A model generated the notes under the pieces. It had not been told where the DNA came from. It ran no database searches and worked only from the letters and a program-made list of their open reading frames with translations. A DNA stretch of 64,000 nucleotides from Nodosilinea sp. E11. GTDB lineage: Bacteria; Cyanobacteriota; Cyanobacteriia; Phormidesmidales; Phormidesmidaceae. Positions 1 through 10,191 of this stretch are shown here, piece by piece; positions within the stretch are counted from its first letter, which is position 1, and every line of letters starts with the position of its first letter. The stretch is from positions 1,234,001 to 1,298,000 of the forward strand of contig NZ_CP136520.1 in NCBI RefSeq assembly GCF_032813545.1, read 5' to 3'. Both the position numbers and the translations under genes were made by a program.

Positions 1-621
1 GACGGCAAAAAGTTTAAGACCCGCGCCGGCGATACGGTAAAACTCAAAGATTTGCTAGATGAAGCGGTCAGTCGCGCCCGCACCGACCTAGAAGCCCGCA
101 TTCAAACCGAATCACGACAAGAAACCGAGACCTTTATTCAAGACGTGGCCGAAGCCGTCGGCATCGGTGCCGTCAAGTATGCCGACCTCAGCCAAAATCG
201 CACCAGCAACTACATCTTTAGCTTCGACAAAATGCTGGCGCTGACGGGCAACACGGCCCCCTATATGCTCTATGCCTACGTACGAGTGCAGGGCATTGGC
301 CGCAAGGGTGAGATTGATTTAGACAACTTGCCCACCGACGCCCGCATCCATCTCGAAGACGACAGTGAGTTTGCCCTGGCCCGCCACCTGCTCCAGCTCG
401 ACGAAGTGCTCGGGGAGGTAGCACAAGAGCTCTACCCCAACCGCCTCTGCCAGTACCTGTTTGAGCTAAGCCAAAAGTTCAATCAGTTCTACGATCGCTG
501 TGCCGTGCTTCAGGCCGCTGAACCTCAGCGTACCTCACGACTACTGCTATGCGATCTGACCGCTAAAACGCTTAAGTTGGGTCTTTCCCTCCTCGGCATT
601 CGTGTCTTGGAACGTATGTAG
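1..621 (+). CDS. argS: Arginyl-tRNA synthetase, C-terminal part (5' truncated by window edge)
   Basis: Charges tRNA-Arg with arginine in the cytoplasm. The reading frame is open from base 1, so this is the last ~206 residues of a longer protein and any start seen inside is not the real one. Visible class I ArgRS features are the segment [13 protein letters not shown], the helix-bundle region with [20 protein letters not shown], and the anticodon-binding C-terminus ending in LGIRVLERM, which is the usual ArgS ending. The stretch [19 protein letters not shown] is also typical of the family C-terminus. A 375-base AT-rich spacer follows before the next gene, so it is probably the last gene of its transcript. 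Confidence 0.93.
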   Translation, partial: DGKKFKTRAGDTVKLKDLLDEAVSRARTDLEARIQTESRQETETFIQDVAEAVGIGAVKYADLSQNRTSNYIFSFDKMLALTGNTAPYMLYAYVRVQGIGRKGEIDLDNLPTDARIHLEDDSEFALARHLLQLDEVLGEVAQELYPNRLCQYLFELSQKFNQFYDRCAVLQAAEPQRTSRLLLCDLTAKTLKLGLSLLGIRVLERM

Positions 622-996
622 CCTGTGTGTCACGACTAAATCAGTCTAAAGAGAGACGTTATTCGACTTAAACCATGTTTTGCTCAAGATAAGTGCCTAA
701 TAGTGGCAAGGCTGTAAAATTTACAAGCCTATTTGATCGGGTGTGCTTCTATAGCTAGAACTGAGTTTTTCAATCCTACAGCTAGTAGTTTTTCTTTCTA
801 CAAAAAGTGCTCAAAGTCCTATTTTTGCAGGACTTTACACTATCTTGAGGATTTATTTAAAGCTTCATTCCCAGAAATAATGAAATACCAAAAAGCTGGT
901 AACTCCTGATACTCTTCTTGTTGAAAGGAATCGCTTTTTGGGAATGCTAGCGTTGCATCTAGAATCAGTTATTTAGTCTAGAGTTGAACGATCACC
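622..996. other. AT-rich intergenic region with one hairpin
   Basis: No credible gene is seen in this 375-base gap. It is more AT-rich than the surrounding coding DNA. A perfect 8-bp inverted repeat (AAAGTCCT at 813-820, AGGACTTT at 829-836) has an 8-base T-rich loop but no T-run after the stem. It may be a weak terminator or a leader structure of the downstream kinase operon. I could not assign a promoter with confidence. Confidence 0.5.
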
Positions 997-3900
997 ATGG
1001 CCTACGCGGTAGTTGGTCACTACAATGCTGGCTTAGTCGGCCTATCGTTTGGTGTAGCGATTTTGGCGTCTTACACTACTTTGAGTTTGGGTCGTCAGAT
1101 CTTAGCGACAACCGGTTGGCGGCAGTGGCCATGGCTCATCGGTGGTGCGTTAGCTATGGGAACAGGCATTTGGGCAACCCACTTCATTGCCATGCTAGCG
1201 CTGGAGATGTCTATGCCAGTCAGCTATGACCTACTGCTGACCGTTCGATCCTTAGTGTATGGAGTGCTGACCGCAGGGGTGGCTTTGGCGGTGGTCAGCC
1301 GTTCAGGCGTGAGTAAGTTAAGTCTGGGCGCTGGGGGTACAATTATGGGCTTGGCCATTGCCTGGATGCACTATACAGGCATGGGAGCTTTGGAGATGGC
1401 CGCTCAAATTAGCTATCAGTGGTGGTTGGTGGCGCTCTCAGTAGCCGTTGCGATGGTAGCCTCTACGATAGCCCTGGGGGTGACGCTGCGCTCTCAGCAA
1501 AGTCCTCTCCAGGGAAAGAGTTGGTCAGCCAACCTGGCCGTGCCCGCCTTGGGAATTGCCGTTGGTGGCCTGCACTACACAGGGATGGCGGGCACGCTAT
1601 TTCAGCCTAGCGCGTTACCGGTATCGGCTATGGGCCTAGAGGCCAACCTGGATACGCGCTGGCTGGCCGTAGCGGTTGGGCTAGGGGCGGGCGTCATTTT
1701 GGTCATCACGCTCATCGTGTTGAAAGTGAATCAACGCCTGGCCCAGCGGCAGCTAGAGGAAGAAGCTCTAGCTCATAGCGAACAGCGGTTTCGCAGTCTA
1801 ATTCGCGAGATGGGTGTGGGGGTCTTGCTGCTCAATGCCAACGCCGAAATTTTAATTAGCAACCAGGCCGCCCGACAGTTTTTGGGCCTTCCTGAAACAA
1901 GCCACTCTGATCTAAGGTTTGGTCAGACAGGCATTATTTGCCAAGACGACGGTTCGCCATTTTTGGCTACAGAGTTGCCGGTACAGCGAGCCATTTGCCA
2001 AAAAGCACCCATCGGAGACGTTGTAATTGGGGTAAGAGCTAATCAGACGGCCCCGCTGCGCTGGCTCTTGGTCAATGTTGACCCTCAACTCAGTGCGTTG
2101 GGTGAAGTAGAGCGGGTAGTGTGCACCTGTAGCGATATCACCATGCAGAAGCAGGCAGAGGCCGCTGTGCGGGCCGTAGCTAACCGCGAGAAAACGGTGA
2201 TGCGGATTGTGCAGCGTATGCGCCAGACCCTCGATCTAGAAACGATTTTTGCGACGACCACTGCTGAGTTACAGCAGGCGGTCAACTGCGATCGCGTCTG
2301 GATCTATCGCTTTAACCCCGACTGGAGTGGCACAGTAGTCGCTGAAAATCTCGCTGACCTAGATGCCCCCTCCACTCTACTTATTCCTGGGAGTAGCCAA
2401 CAGCTGATCGATCAATCTGACTGCAGTGCCCGTCAGATGCAAAACAGCGCCTTCGACGAGGGCTATTTGCTGTTAGAAGATACTTACCTGCAAGAAACCC
2501 AGGCCGAAACCTATCGCCAAGACCGCACCTATCATCGAGTCAACGATATCTATAGCGAAGGGTTTGACACGTGCTACCTAGAGTTTTTAGAGCAATGGCA
2601 GGTGCGGGCCTACGTCATTGTGCCAATTTTTGCCGGTAACCAGCTCTGGGGATTGCTCGGCATCTACGCCCACCACCAGCCCCGCACCTGGAGTCGTCAC
2701 GAAGTCAAAACAGTGCTCCAGGTCGGTACTCACCTGGGGACGGCCGTACAGCAGGCCGATCTGTTGCGTCAAACTCAGCAACAGGCCGAGGCGCTAGCGA
2801 TCGCCAAACGAGCTGCCGATGCCGCCAGCCAAGCCAAGGGCGAATTTTTAGCCAGCATGAGCCATGAACTGCGTACCCCGCTCAACGCCATTTTAGGATT
2901 CACCCAAATCTTGCACGATGACGCCACCTTAAAGGGCGACCATCGCGACTTGATCGACATTGTCAACCGCAGCGGCAACCATCTGTTAGAACTGATCAAC
3001 AACGTGCTGTCGCTGGCTAAAATTGAGGCCAACAAAATCACCCTCGATGAAGCCGCCTTTGACCTGCATCAAATCCTTCAGGCCGTGGAGGACATGCTGC
3101 AACTCAAGGCTGAGGTTCGTGGCATTCGGCTTGAGGTGGTGCCGCCGCCACCATTGCCCTACCGCCTGTGGGCTGACCAGGGCAAGCTCAGACAAATTCT
3201 CATAAATTTAATTGGCAATGCGATTAAATTTACGGCCCAGGGTAGCGTCACGGTGAGGGCCAGCATCCAGAGCAGGCCCATGCCCCGCGCTAGTGACTCC
3301 ACCAAAACCCACTGGCTTGAGGTGGTCGTACAAGACACTGGAGTGGGTATTGATCCAGGCGAATTAGCTCAACTATTTCAGCCCTTTGAGCAAACTCAGT
3401 CAGGCCGTCTGTCAGCTGAGGGCAGCGGGCTAGGGCTATCCCTCAGCCGTAATTTTGCTCAGCTCATGGGGGGTAGCATTACCGTCCACAGTAGGCCAGG
3501 GGAGGGGTCAATGTTTACTGTCAACCTGCCAGTCGGCATTGTTACTGCCCCCCTAGAGCCTGTATCGGCCAGTCGGGCGATCGCCCGACTGGCCCCCCAG
3601 CAACCCACCCGCCGCATCTTAGTCGCTGACGATGCGGCTGAGAGTCGTTTGCTCATGCGCCATTGGCTAGAAGCGGTGGGTTTTGAGGTGCGAGAAGCCC
3701 GCCATGGGCAAGAGGCCATAGACACCTGGCGCACTTGGCAGCCCCATATGATCTGCCTCGATATGCGCATGCCGGTGCTAGATGGCTATGGCGTAGCTCG
3801 CCAAGTACGCCAGTTGCCCGGCGGCGAGGCCACCATCATTGTGGCCGTAACCGCCAGCGTGTTTGAAGAGCAACGCTCAGACTGTATAGCGGCGGGCTGT

Positions 3901-4272
3901 AACGCCGTATTGCCCAAACCCCTACAGCGCTCAGTGCTCCTAGAGCACGTTGCCCACAGCCTGGGTTTGACCTATCAGTATGTCGATGCGATCGAGGCTG
4001 ACTCAAAAAGCGCTCAGAGGGCTATTTTCTGCCGTGACCAAAGTCGTACTCCCCTTACCAAGGACGACTTTAGCGGCTTGTCAACCGACTGGCTTGGTCA
4101 ACTTCACCAGGCCGCCCAAGCCGCCGACGATCGCCAGGTGCGCCAGCTCATCGCCCAACTCCCGGCTGATTATCAAGCGTTAGCCCAACGCTTAGACTGC
4201 CTGGTTGACGATTTTCGCCTCGATGTCATCATTGACTTGACTGCTGTTTCAACCGAATCTATCTCCCTGTAG
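997..4272 (+). CDS. Hybrid sensor histidine kinase: MHYT - PAS - cyanobacteriochrome-like GAF - HisKA/HATPase - REC
   Basis: Membrane-anchored two-component sensor of 1091 residues. Residues 1-250 form an MHYT sensor with repeated helices and the signature motifs ATHFIAM, WMHYTGMGALEM and LHYTGMAG, which are proposed to bind a metal and sense a diatomic gas. A PAS domain lies near 262-380. A phytochrome/CBCR-type GAF lies near 405-580 (DRVWIYRFNPDWSG...VVAENL, DTYLQETQ, YVIVPIFAGNQLWGLLGIY), with Cys526 followed by Tyr527 at the usual bilin-attachment position. The kinase core has the phospho-acceptor His623 in MSHELRTPLN and an ATPase with GVGIDPGE and GSGLGLSL. A receiver domain has Asp922 in CLDMRMPVLDG. 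It ends 9 bases before the response regulator/cyclase gene, so the two are almost certainly cotranscribed and form a signalling pair. The domain calls are firm; the input signal is inferred. Confidence 0.93.
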   Translation: MAYAVVGHYNAGLVGLSFGVAILASYTTLSLGRQILATTGWRQWPWLIGGALAMGTGIWATHFIAMLALEMSMPVSYDLLLTVRSLVYGVLTAGVALAVVSRSGVSKLSLGAGGTIMGLAIAWMHYTGMGALEMAAQISYQWWLVALSVAVAMVASTIALGVTLRSQQSPLQGKSWSANLAVPALGIAVGGLHYTGMAGTLFQPSALPVSAMGLEANLDTRWLAVAVGLGAGVILVITLIVLKVNQRLAQRQLEEEALAHSEQRFRSLIREMGVGVLLLNANAEILISNQAARQFLGLPETSHSDLRFGQTGIICQDDGSPFLATELPVQRAICQKAPIGDVVIGVRANQTAPLRWLLVNVDPQLSALGEVERVVCTCSDITMQKQAEAAVRAVANREKTVMRIVQRMRQTLDLETIFATTTAELQQAVNCDRVWIYRFNPDWSGTVVAENLADLDAPSTLLIPGSSQQLIDQSDCSARQMQNSAFDEGYLLLEDTYLQETQAETYRQDRTYHRVNDIYSEGFDTCYLEFLEQWQVRAYVIVPIFAGNQLWGLLGIYAHHQPRTWSRHEVKTVLQVGTHLGTAVQQADLLRQTQQQAEALAIAKRAADAASQAKGEFLASMSHELRTPLNAILGFTQILHDDATLKGDHRDLIDIVNRSGNHLLELINNVLSLAKIEANKITLDEAAFDLHQILQAVEDMLQLKAEVRGIRLEVVPPPPLPYRLWADQGKLRQILINLIGNAIKFTAQGSVTVRASIQSRPMPRASDSTKTHWLEVVVQDTGVGIDPGELAQLFQPFEQTQSGRLSAEGSGLGLSLSRNFAQLMGGSITVHSRPGEGSMFTVNLPVGIVTAPLEPVSASRAIARLAPQQPTRRILVADDAAESRLLMRHWLEAVGFEVREARHGQEAIDTWRTWQPHMICLDMRMPVLDGYGVARQVRQLPGGEATIIVAVTASVFEEQRSDCIAAGCNAVLPKPLQRSVLLEHVAHSLGLTYQYVDAIEADSKSAQRAIFCRDQSRTPLTKDDFSGLSTDWLGQLHQAAQAADDRQVRQLIAQLPADYQALAQRLDCLVDDFRLDVIIDLTAVSTESISL

Positions 4273-4281
4273 CACCCGATT

Positions 4282-5469
4282 ATGCTAACTACCCCACCCC
4301 CCACCCCTGAGGATGATGTAGACATACTGCTGGTAGACGACATCCCCGACAACCTGCGGGTGTTAGCGACAATTCTTGAAGCTGAGGGATATCGTTGTCG
4401 CAAAGCATTAGGCGGCACCCTAGCGCTCAACGCCATTGCCCTAGCCCCTCCCGATCTAATTCTGCTCGATATCACCATGCCGGTGATGGATGGCTTTGAG
4501 GTCTGCCGACGGCTCAAGGCAGACGAGGCTACCGAAAGTATTCCGGTCATCTTTTTGACCGCTCGCGACGCCGAAGCCGAAAAAGAGGAAGCCTTTAATT
4601 TAGGGGCAGCAGACTATATTGTTAAGCCCTTCATGGCCTACGAGGTTTTGCTGCGGGTCAAGCATCAGCTTGCTCTGCGACGGCAGCAGCAGCAGCTCAC
4701 CGCTCAAAACCAGCAGCTCCAGGCCGAAATCAAAGAGCGTCAGAAAGTCGAGGTCGAGCTTCGCCGCCAGCGACAGCGGTCGGAGGAACTGTTGACCAAC
4801 GTGCTGCCGTTTCAAATTGCCCAGCGCCTTAAGGACCGGGAGTCTTCGATCGCCGACCAGTTTGACGCAGTCACTATTCTGTTTGCCGATATTGTGGGCT
4901 TCAGCACTGTAGCGGCTCAATTGACACCTAGCAAACTGGTGCACCTACTCAACCAGATGTTCTCTCGCTTTGATGCTTTAGCGGCTACCTATCGGCTAGA
5001 GAAAATTAAAACCATCGGCGACGCCTACATGGTGGCTGCGGGGGTGCCGGTGGCCCGGTCCGACCATGCCCAGGCGATCGCTCAAATGGCCCTCGATATG
5101 CAGTCCACCATCGGTGATTTTCAACGGCCCGACGGCACCCCTTTCCAGCTGCGGATCGGCATCAACTCCGGCAGCCTAGTGGCTGGGGTAATTGGCATCC
5201 AAAAGTTCATCTATGACCTGTGGGGCGATACGGTCAACATCGCTAGCTTTATGGAAACCACCGGCAAAGCTGGAAAAATTCAGGTGTCTGAGCAGACTTA
5301 TCTGCAGCTTAAAGACCACTTCACCCTAGAGCCCCGAGGCCCAATCAAACTCAAAAGCGGCGATCGCATGACCACCTACTGGCTACTTTCCCAGAACCAG
5401 GTGGTGTCGAGCCCGCTCTCAGCCACTGCCCTCGATGATTCGCCCAACCCAACCCTATGCTGCGGCTAG
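4282..5469 (+). CDS. Response regulator with class III adenylate cyclase output domain
   Basis: A 395-residue cytoplasmic protein. Residues 14-130 are a receiver domain with LLVDDIPDN and the phospho-acceptor Asp63 in LILLDITMPVMDG. A charged Gln/Glu/Arg-rich coiled coil follows (~135-175), then a class III nucleotidyl cyclase domain (~185-370). The metal-binding motif is LFADIVGFS, and the second is KTIGDAYMVAAGVP. The purine-selecting residues appear to be Lys (IKTIGD) and Asp (YDLWGDTVNIAS), the pairing of adenylate rather than guanylate cyclases. Product is therefore inferred to be cAMP. The gene lies immediately downstream of the hybrid kinase, its likely phosphodonor. A perfect hairpin begins at the stop codon. 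Confidence 0.92.
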   Translation: MLTTPPPTPEDDVDILLVDDIPDNLRVLATILEAEGYRCRKALGGTLALNAIALAPPDLILLDITMPVMDGFEVCRRLKADEATESIPVIFLTARDAEAEKEEAFNLGAADYIVKPFMAYEVLLRVKHQLALRRQQQQLTAQNQQLQAEIKERQKVEVELRRQRQRSEELLTNVLPFQIAQRLKDRESSIADQFDAVTILFADIVGFSTVAAQLTPSKLVHLLNQMFSRFDALAATYRLEKIKTIGDAYMVAAGVPVARSDHAQAIAQMALDMQSTIGDFQRPDGTPFQLRIGINSGSLVAGVIGIQKFIYDLWGDTVNIASFMETTGKAGKIQVSEQTYLQLKDHFTLEPRGPIKLKSGDRMTTYWLLSQNQVVSSPLSATALDDSPNPTLCCG

Positions 5470-5494
5470 GGCACCTCGCGAAAGGTGCCCTAGC
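5465..5494. terminator. Perfect 12-bp hairpin between convergent genes
   Basis: GCTAGGGCACCT at 5465-5476 pairs perfectly with AGGTGCCCTAGC at 5483-5494 around a 6-base loop. It overlaps the cyclase stop codon and lies between the cyclase and pyrG, which run towards each other. There is no long T-run, so it is probably a bidirectional terminator or transcript-end stabiliser rather than a textbook intrinsic terminator. Confidence 0.65.
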
Positions 5495-5544
5495 TAGCTT
5501 GAGCTAGGCTCAATGAGTTGGCTAACCAGCTTCTCTCCTACCGA

Positions 5545-7212
<1,668 letters not shown>

Positions 7213-7296
7213 TTAACCCGTTAATTGTGCCACAGGGGCCGGGCGATTCACGTTAACGATGCCTTCTGTCTACCCCTGTGTCCAGCGCCGACGGAT

Positions 7297-8622
7297 TTAA
7301 ATGGCTGCTCCCTCGTTGTTTCCCAATTCGGGCTGCACCCGCCGCTGCACCGAGTCGCCGTGGGAGGGCAGCCCCTCGGTCTCAGTCAGCACCGCGATCG
7401 CATCGGCCACTCCCTTCAAAGCCTCAGGGGAATACTGCATCAGGCTAGAGTGCTTCATAAAGGTCTCAGTCGACAGCGGCGAGGCGTAGCGGGCCGCGCC
7501 TGACGTCGGCAGCGTGTGGTTGGGGCCAGCTAGGTAATCGCCCACCGCTTCAGGGGTAGAGTGGCCTAGAAAAATCGCCCCCGCATGGCGAATCTGCTCC
7601 AACAAATCCCAGGGCTCAGCTACTTCGAGCTGAAGGTGCTCAGGGGCAAAGCCGTTGGATAACTCAGCTGCCATCTCCAAACTGTCGACCACAACAGCCA
7701 GGCCAAAGTTTGCGATCGCCTTTTCAGTCAAAGTTTGGCGTGGATGGCCAGCAAGCTGTCGGTCTACCTCAGCCGCCACACGCTCAGCCAACGCTTCGCT
7801 GGTCGTAATCAAAATAGCAGCAGCGATCGGATCGTGTTCTGCCTGGGCCAACAAATCAGCCGCCACATGGGCGGGGTTAGCCGTGTGGTCAGCAATCACC
7901 AGCACCTCCGAGGGGCCGGCCAAGGAGTCAATGCCCACTGTGCCAAACACGAGTTTCTTAGCCAGGGTGACGTAGATATTGCCAGGGCCAGTAATGACAT
8001 CGACCGCTGGAATAGTTTCAGTGCCATAGGCGAGAGCCGCGATCGCCTGCGCCCCCCCCACTCTGTAAATCTCAGTAATCCCCGCCTCTTGGGCCGCCAC
8101 TAGCACCGCCGGGTTGACGGCCCCAATCTTGCTCGGTGGCGTCACCATCACCACCCGCTTCACCCCAGCGACCCTAGCTGGAATGACATTCATAATCACA
8201 GTACTGGGGTAAGCTGCCCGCCCACCCGGTACATACAACCCGGCTCGATCAACGGGAGTGTAGCGCTTACCCAACACCACACCATTATCTTCAAAGCGCA
8301 CCCAACTCTGGGGCACGCGATGGCGGTGGAAGGCCTCTACATTTTTACAAGCCAAGCGAATCGCATCGAGCAAGCCCTTGCTCACCTGCTGGTAGGCCGC
8401 GTCTAGTTCAGCCCCTGAGAGGCGCAACTCCTCAGCCTGGAGCGTGACACCGTCAAAATCTGCGGTGTACTGCACCAAAGCCTGATCGCCTTGGCGACGA
8501 ACGGCATGCAAAATCTCTCGAACCGTTGCTTCCTTATGAACGACCTGGTCGTCGTGGGTGCGCGCACAGATGCGTTGTAGCTCTGTCTTTGCCTCGGTCA
8601 GCTGATGAGTGATGCGGAGCAT
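7297..8622 (-). CDS. hisD: Histidinol dehydrogenase
   Basis: Catalyses the last two oxidations of histidine biosynthesis, L-histidinol to L-histidine, with NAD+ and Zn2+. At 441 residues it has normal family length. Visible motifs include YVPGGRAAYPSTVIMNVIPA, GPGNIYV, DSLAGPSEVLVIAD, LAQAEHDPIAAAILIT and the C-terminal NHTLPTSGAARYASPLS. The ATG at 8622 gives the expected start (MLRITHQLTEAK). A longer frame to 8706 adds 28 residues of low similarity to any HisD N-terminus. It is divergent from rpsT and shares a 215-base intergenic region with it. Confidence 0.96.
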   Translation of the reverse strand: MLRITHQLTEAKTELQRICARTHDDQVVHKEATVREILHAVRRQGDQALVQYTADFDGVTLQAEELRLSGAELDAAYQQVSKGLLDAIRLACKNVEAFHRHRVPQSWVRFEDNGVVLGKRYTPVDRAGLYVPGGRAAYPSTVIMNVIPARVAGVKRVVMVTPPSKIGAVNPAVLVAAQEAGITEIYRVGGAQAIAALAYGTETIPAVDVITGPGNIYVTLAKKLVFGTVGIDSLAGPSEVLVIADHTANPAHVAADLLAQAEHDPIAAAILITTSEALAERVAAEVDRQLAGHPRQTLTEKAIANFGLAVVVDSLEMAAELSNGFAPEHLQLEVAEPWDLLEQIRHAGAIFLGHSTPEAVGDYLAGPNHTLPTSGAARYASPLSTETFMKHSSLMQYSPEALKGVADAIAVLTETEGLPSHGDSVQRRVQPELGNNEGAAI

Positions 8623-8837
8623 TACAGCCAGGAATCCAGATAAGCTAGCAAGGTGAAGTTCGCTACGCCAACCACCCCAGGGAGGTGGAGCATCCCGAAA
8701 AGGCAATCAACACCAGCGTTCTAACATCCTAATCGATCTAACGAATAATTTGGCAGTAAACCAAAGCTTTCAATTGCAGCAATAGGTGCTAACATGTTTT
8801 ATCCAGTCAATGTAATCTTGTTAAGCTAGGGCGAGTT

Positions 8838-9140
8838 GTGGCAAACATTAAGTCTGCACTGAAACGAATTCAAGTGGCCGAGCGCAATCGGCTCCAAAAT
8901 CGATCTTACAAATCGGCGGTCAAAACCCTTACCAAAACCTATCTCGCTGCGGTCGAGGCCCATAAGGCTGCTCCCAGCAGTGAAACCGAGAAACAAGTGG
9001 CAGCAACTATGGCCGCTGCCTACAGCAAAATCGACAAAGCTGTGAAATGTGGTGTGATTCACCGCAACACTGGTTCCCGCAAAAAGTCTAGACTGGCGCG
9101 GGTTCTCAAAGCACAGGAAGCGACAGGGGCTGCCTCCTAG
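8838..9140 (+). CDS. rpsT: 30S ribosomal protein S20
   Basis: Small-subunit ribosomal protein that binds the 16S rRNA 5' domain. It has 100 residues and is rich in Lys, Arg and Ala. The S20 opening [20 protein letters not shown] and the closing block [15 protein letters not shown] are clear. It starts with GTG at 8838. The same start context before ANIKSA is usual in cyanobacteria. tatD begins 62 bases downstream and may share its transcript. Confidence 0.97.
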   Translation: MANIKSALKRIQVAERNRLQNRSYKSAVKTLTKTYLAAVEAHKAAPSSETEKQVAATMAAAYSKIDKAVKCGVIHRNTGSRKKSRLARVLKAQEATGAAS

Positions 9141-9202
9141 GGGGTCTCCCTTGGGTTACGGATACGCTAGGCTGCCTGCCCTTTTTTGTCGCTGCATCTG
9201 TT

Positions 9203-10045
9203 ATGCCTCTGGTTGATACCCACGTACATCTCAACTTTGATACGTTTGCTGGGGATCTCGATGAACTGGCCCGGGCCTGGAGACAGGCCGGGGTTTCAGC
9301 TTTGGTGCATTCTTGCGTCGAGCCGGGTGAGTTCCCGGCCATGCAAGCCATCGCCGATCGCATTCCAGAGCTTTACCTGGCCGTAGGGCTACATCCCCTC
9401 GACATGGATAAGTGGTTGCCGTCTACGGCAGCGCAGATCGCTGAGTTGGCGGCTTCCGACTGCCGAGTTGTGGCCATTGGTGAAACCGGTCTAGACTTTT
9501 TTAAGGCTGATAATGCGGTACTTCAGCGGGAGGCCTTTTGGCAGCAGTTGACCATCGCCCATGGCCTAAACCTGCCGGTGATTGTCCACTGTCGCGATGC
9601 AGCTCTCGCCACTGCCCAGGTGATCCGCGAGTTTCAGCGCACAGTTGGTGCGATAACGGGCGTCATGCACTGCTGGGCAGGCACCCCAGAGGAAACCCAA
9701 TGGTTTTTAGATCTGGGGTTTTACATTAGTTTTAGTGGCATCGTTACCTTCAAGAATGCACATCAGGTTAAGGCTTCGGCCCAAATGGTTCCCAATGACA
9801 GACTGCTGATAGAAACGGACTGCCCGTTTCTATCGCCCGAGCCAAAACGCAAGGAGCGGCGTAACCAGCCGGCCTTTGTTTATCATGTGGCGGCTAGTCT
9901 GTCCAGCCTGCGCCAAGTCGATTTTGACGTTTTAGCCCAAATCACCACTCATAACGCTTTGACGTTGTTTAAATTGCCAAAATCATCCTTGTTATCTCCC
10001 CTGGGTTCTAATCTACCCCCCATACCAACCCCGGCAGGCTGTTAG
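9203..10045 (+). CDS. tatD: TatD family metal-dependent deoxyribonuclease
   Basis: A 280-residue TIM-barrel hydrolase of the TatD/YcfH family, which acts as a 3'-5' DNA exonuclease or quality-control nuclease. Metal ligands are visible in DTHVHLNFD, the Glu of [20 protein letters not shown] and [10 protein letters not shown]. The family signature blocks appear in the normal order and spacing. It lies between rpsT and rpoB on the same strand. This rpsT-tatD-rpoB order is common in cyanobacteria, as far as I recall. The exact substrate is not shown by sequence. Confidence 0.93.
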   Translation: MPLVDTHVHLNFDTFAGDLDELARAWRQAGVSALVHSCVEPGEFPAMQAIADRIPELYLAVGLHPLDMDKWLPSTAAQIAELAASDCRVVAIGETGLDFFKADNAVLQREAFWQQLTIAHGLNLPVIVHCRDAALATAQVIREFQRTVGAITGVMHCWAGTPEETQWFLDLGFYISFSGIVTFKNAHQVKASAQMVPNDRLLIETDCPFLSPEPKRKERRNQPAFVYHVAASLSSLRQVDFDVLAQITTHNALTLFKLPKSSLLSPLGSNLPPIPTPAGC

Positions 10046-10152
10046 GCGGTTGGTTGAATGCGTCGGGTTCTAGCCTGTTCGCCTATGCCACCACCAATCT
10101 GTTCTGCTATTCCTTAACCGTTCCCCTCTGTTCCAGACGCGTCGTTAGATCT

Positions 10153-10179
10153 TGGCCAACCTGCGCCTGGCCAACCTGC
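10153..10179 (+). repeat. Two copies of a 12-bp direct repeat in the rpoB leader
   Basis: TGGCCAACCTGC occurs at 10153-10164 and again at 10168-10179, a 15-base period, directly before the rpoB ribosome-binding site (AGGAG at 10183-10187). It may be a recent slippage duplication or an RNA-binding element. Nothing in the sequence favours one. Confidence 0.6.
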
Positions 10180-10191
10180 ACTAGGAGACCC

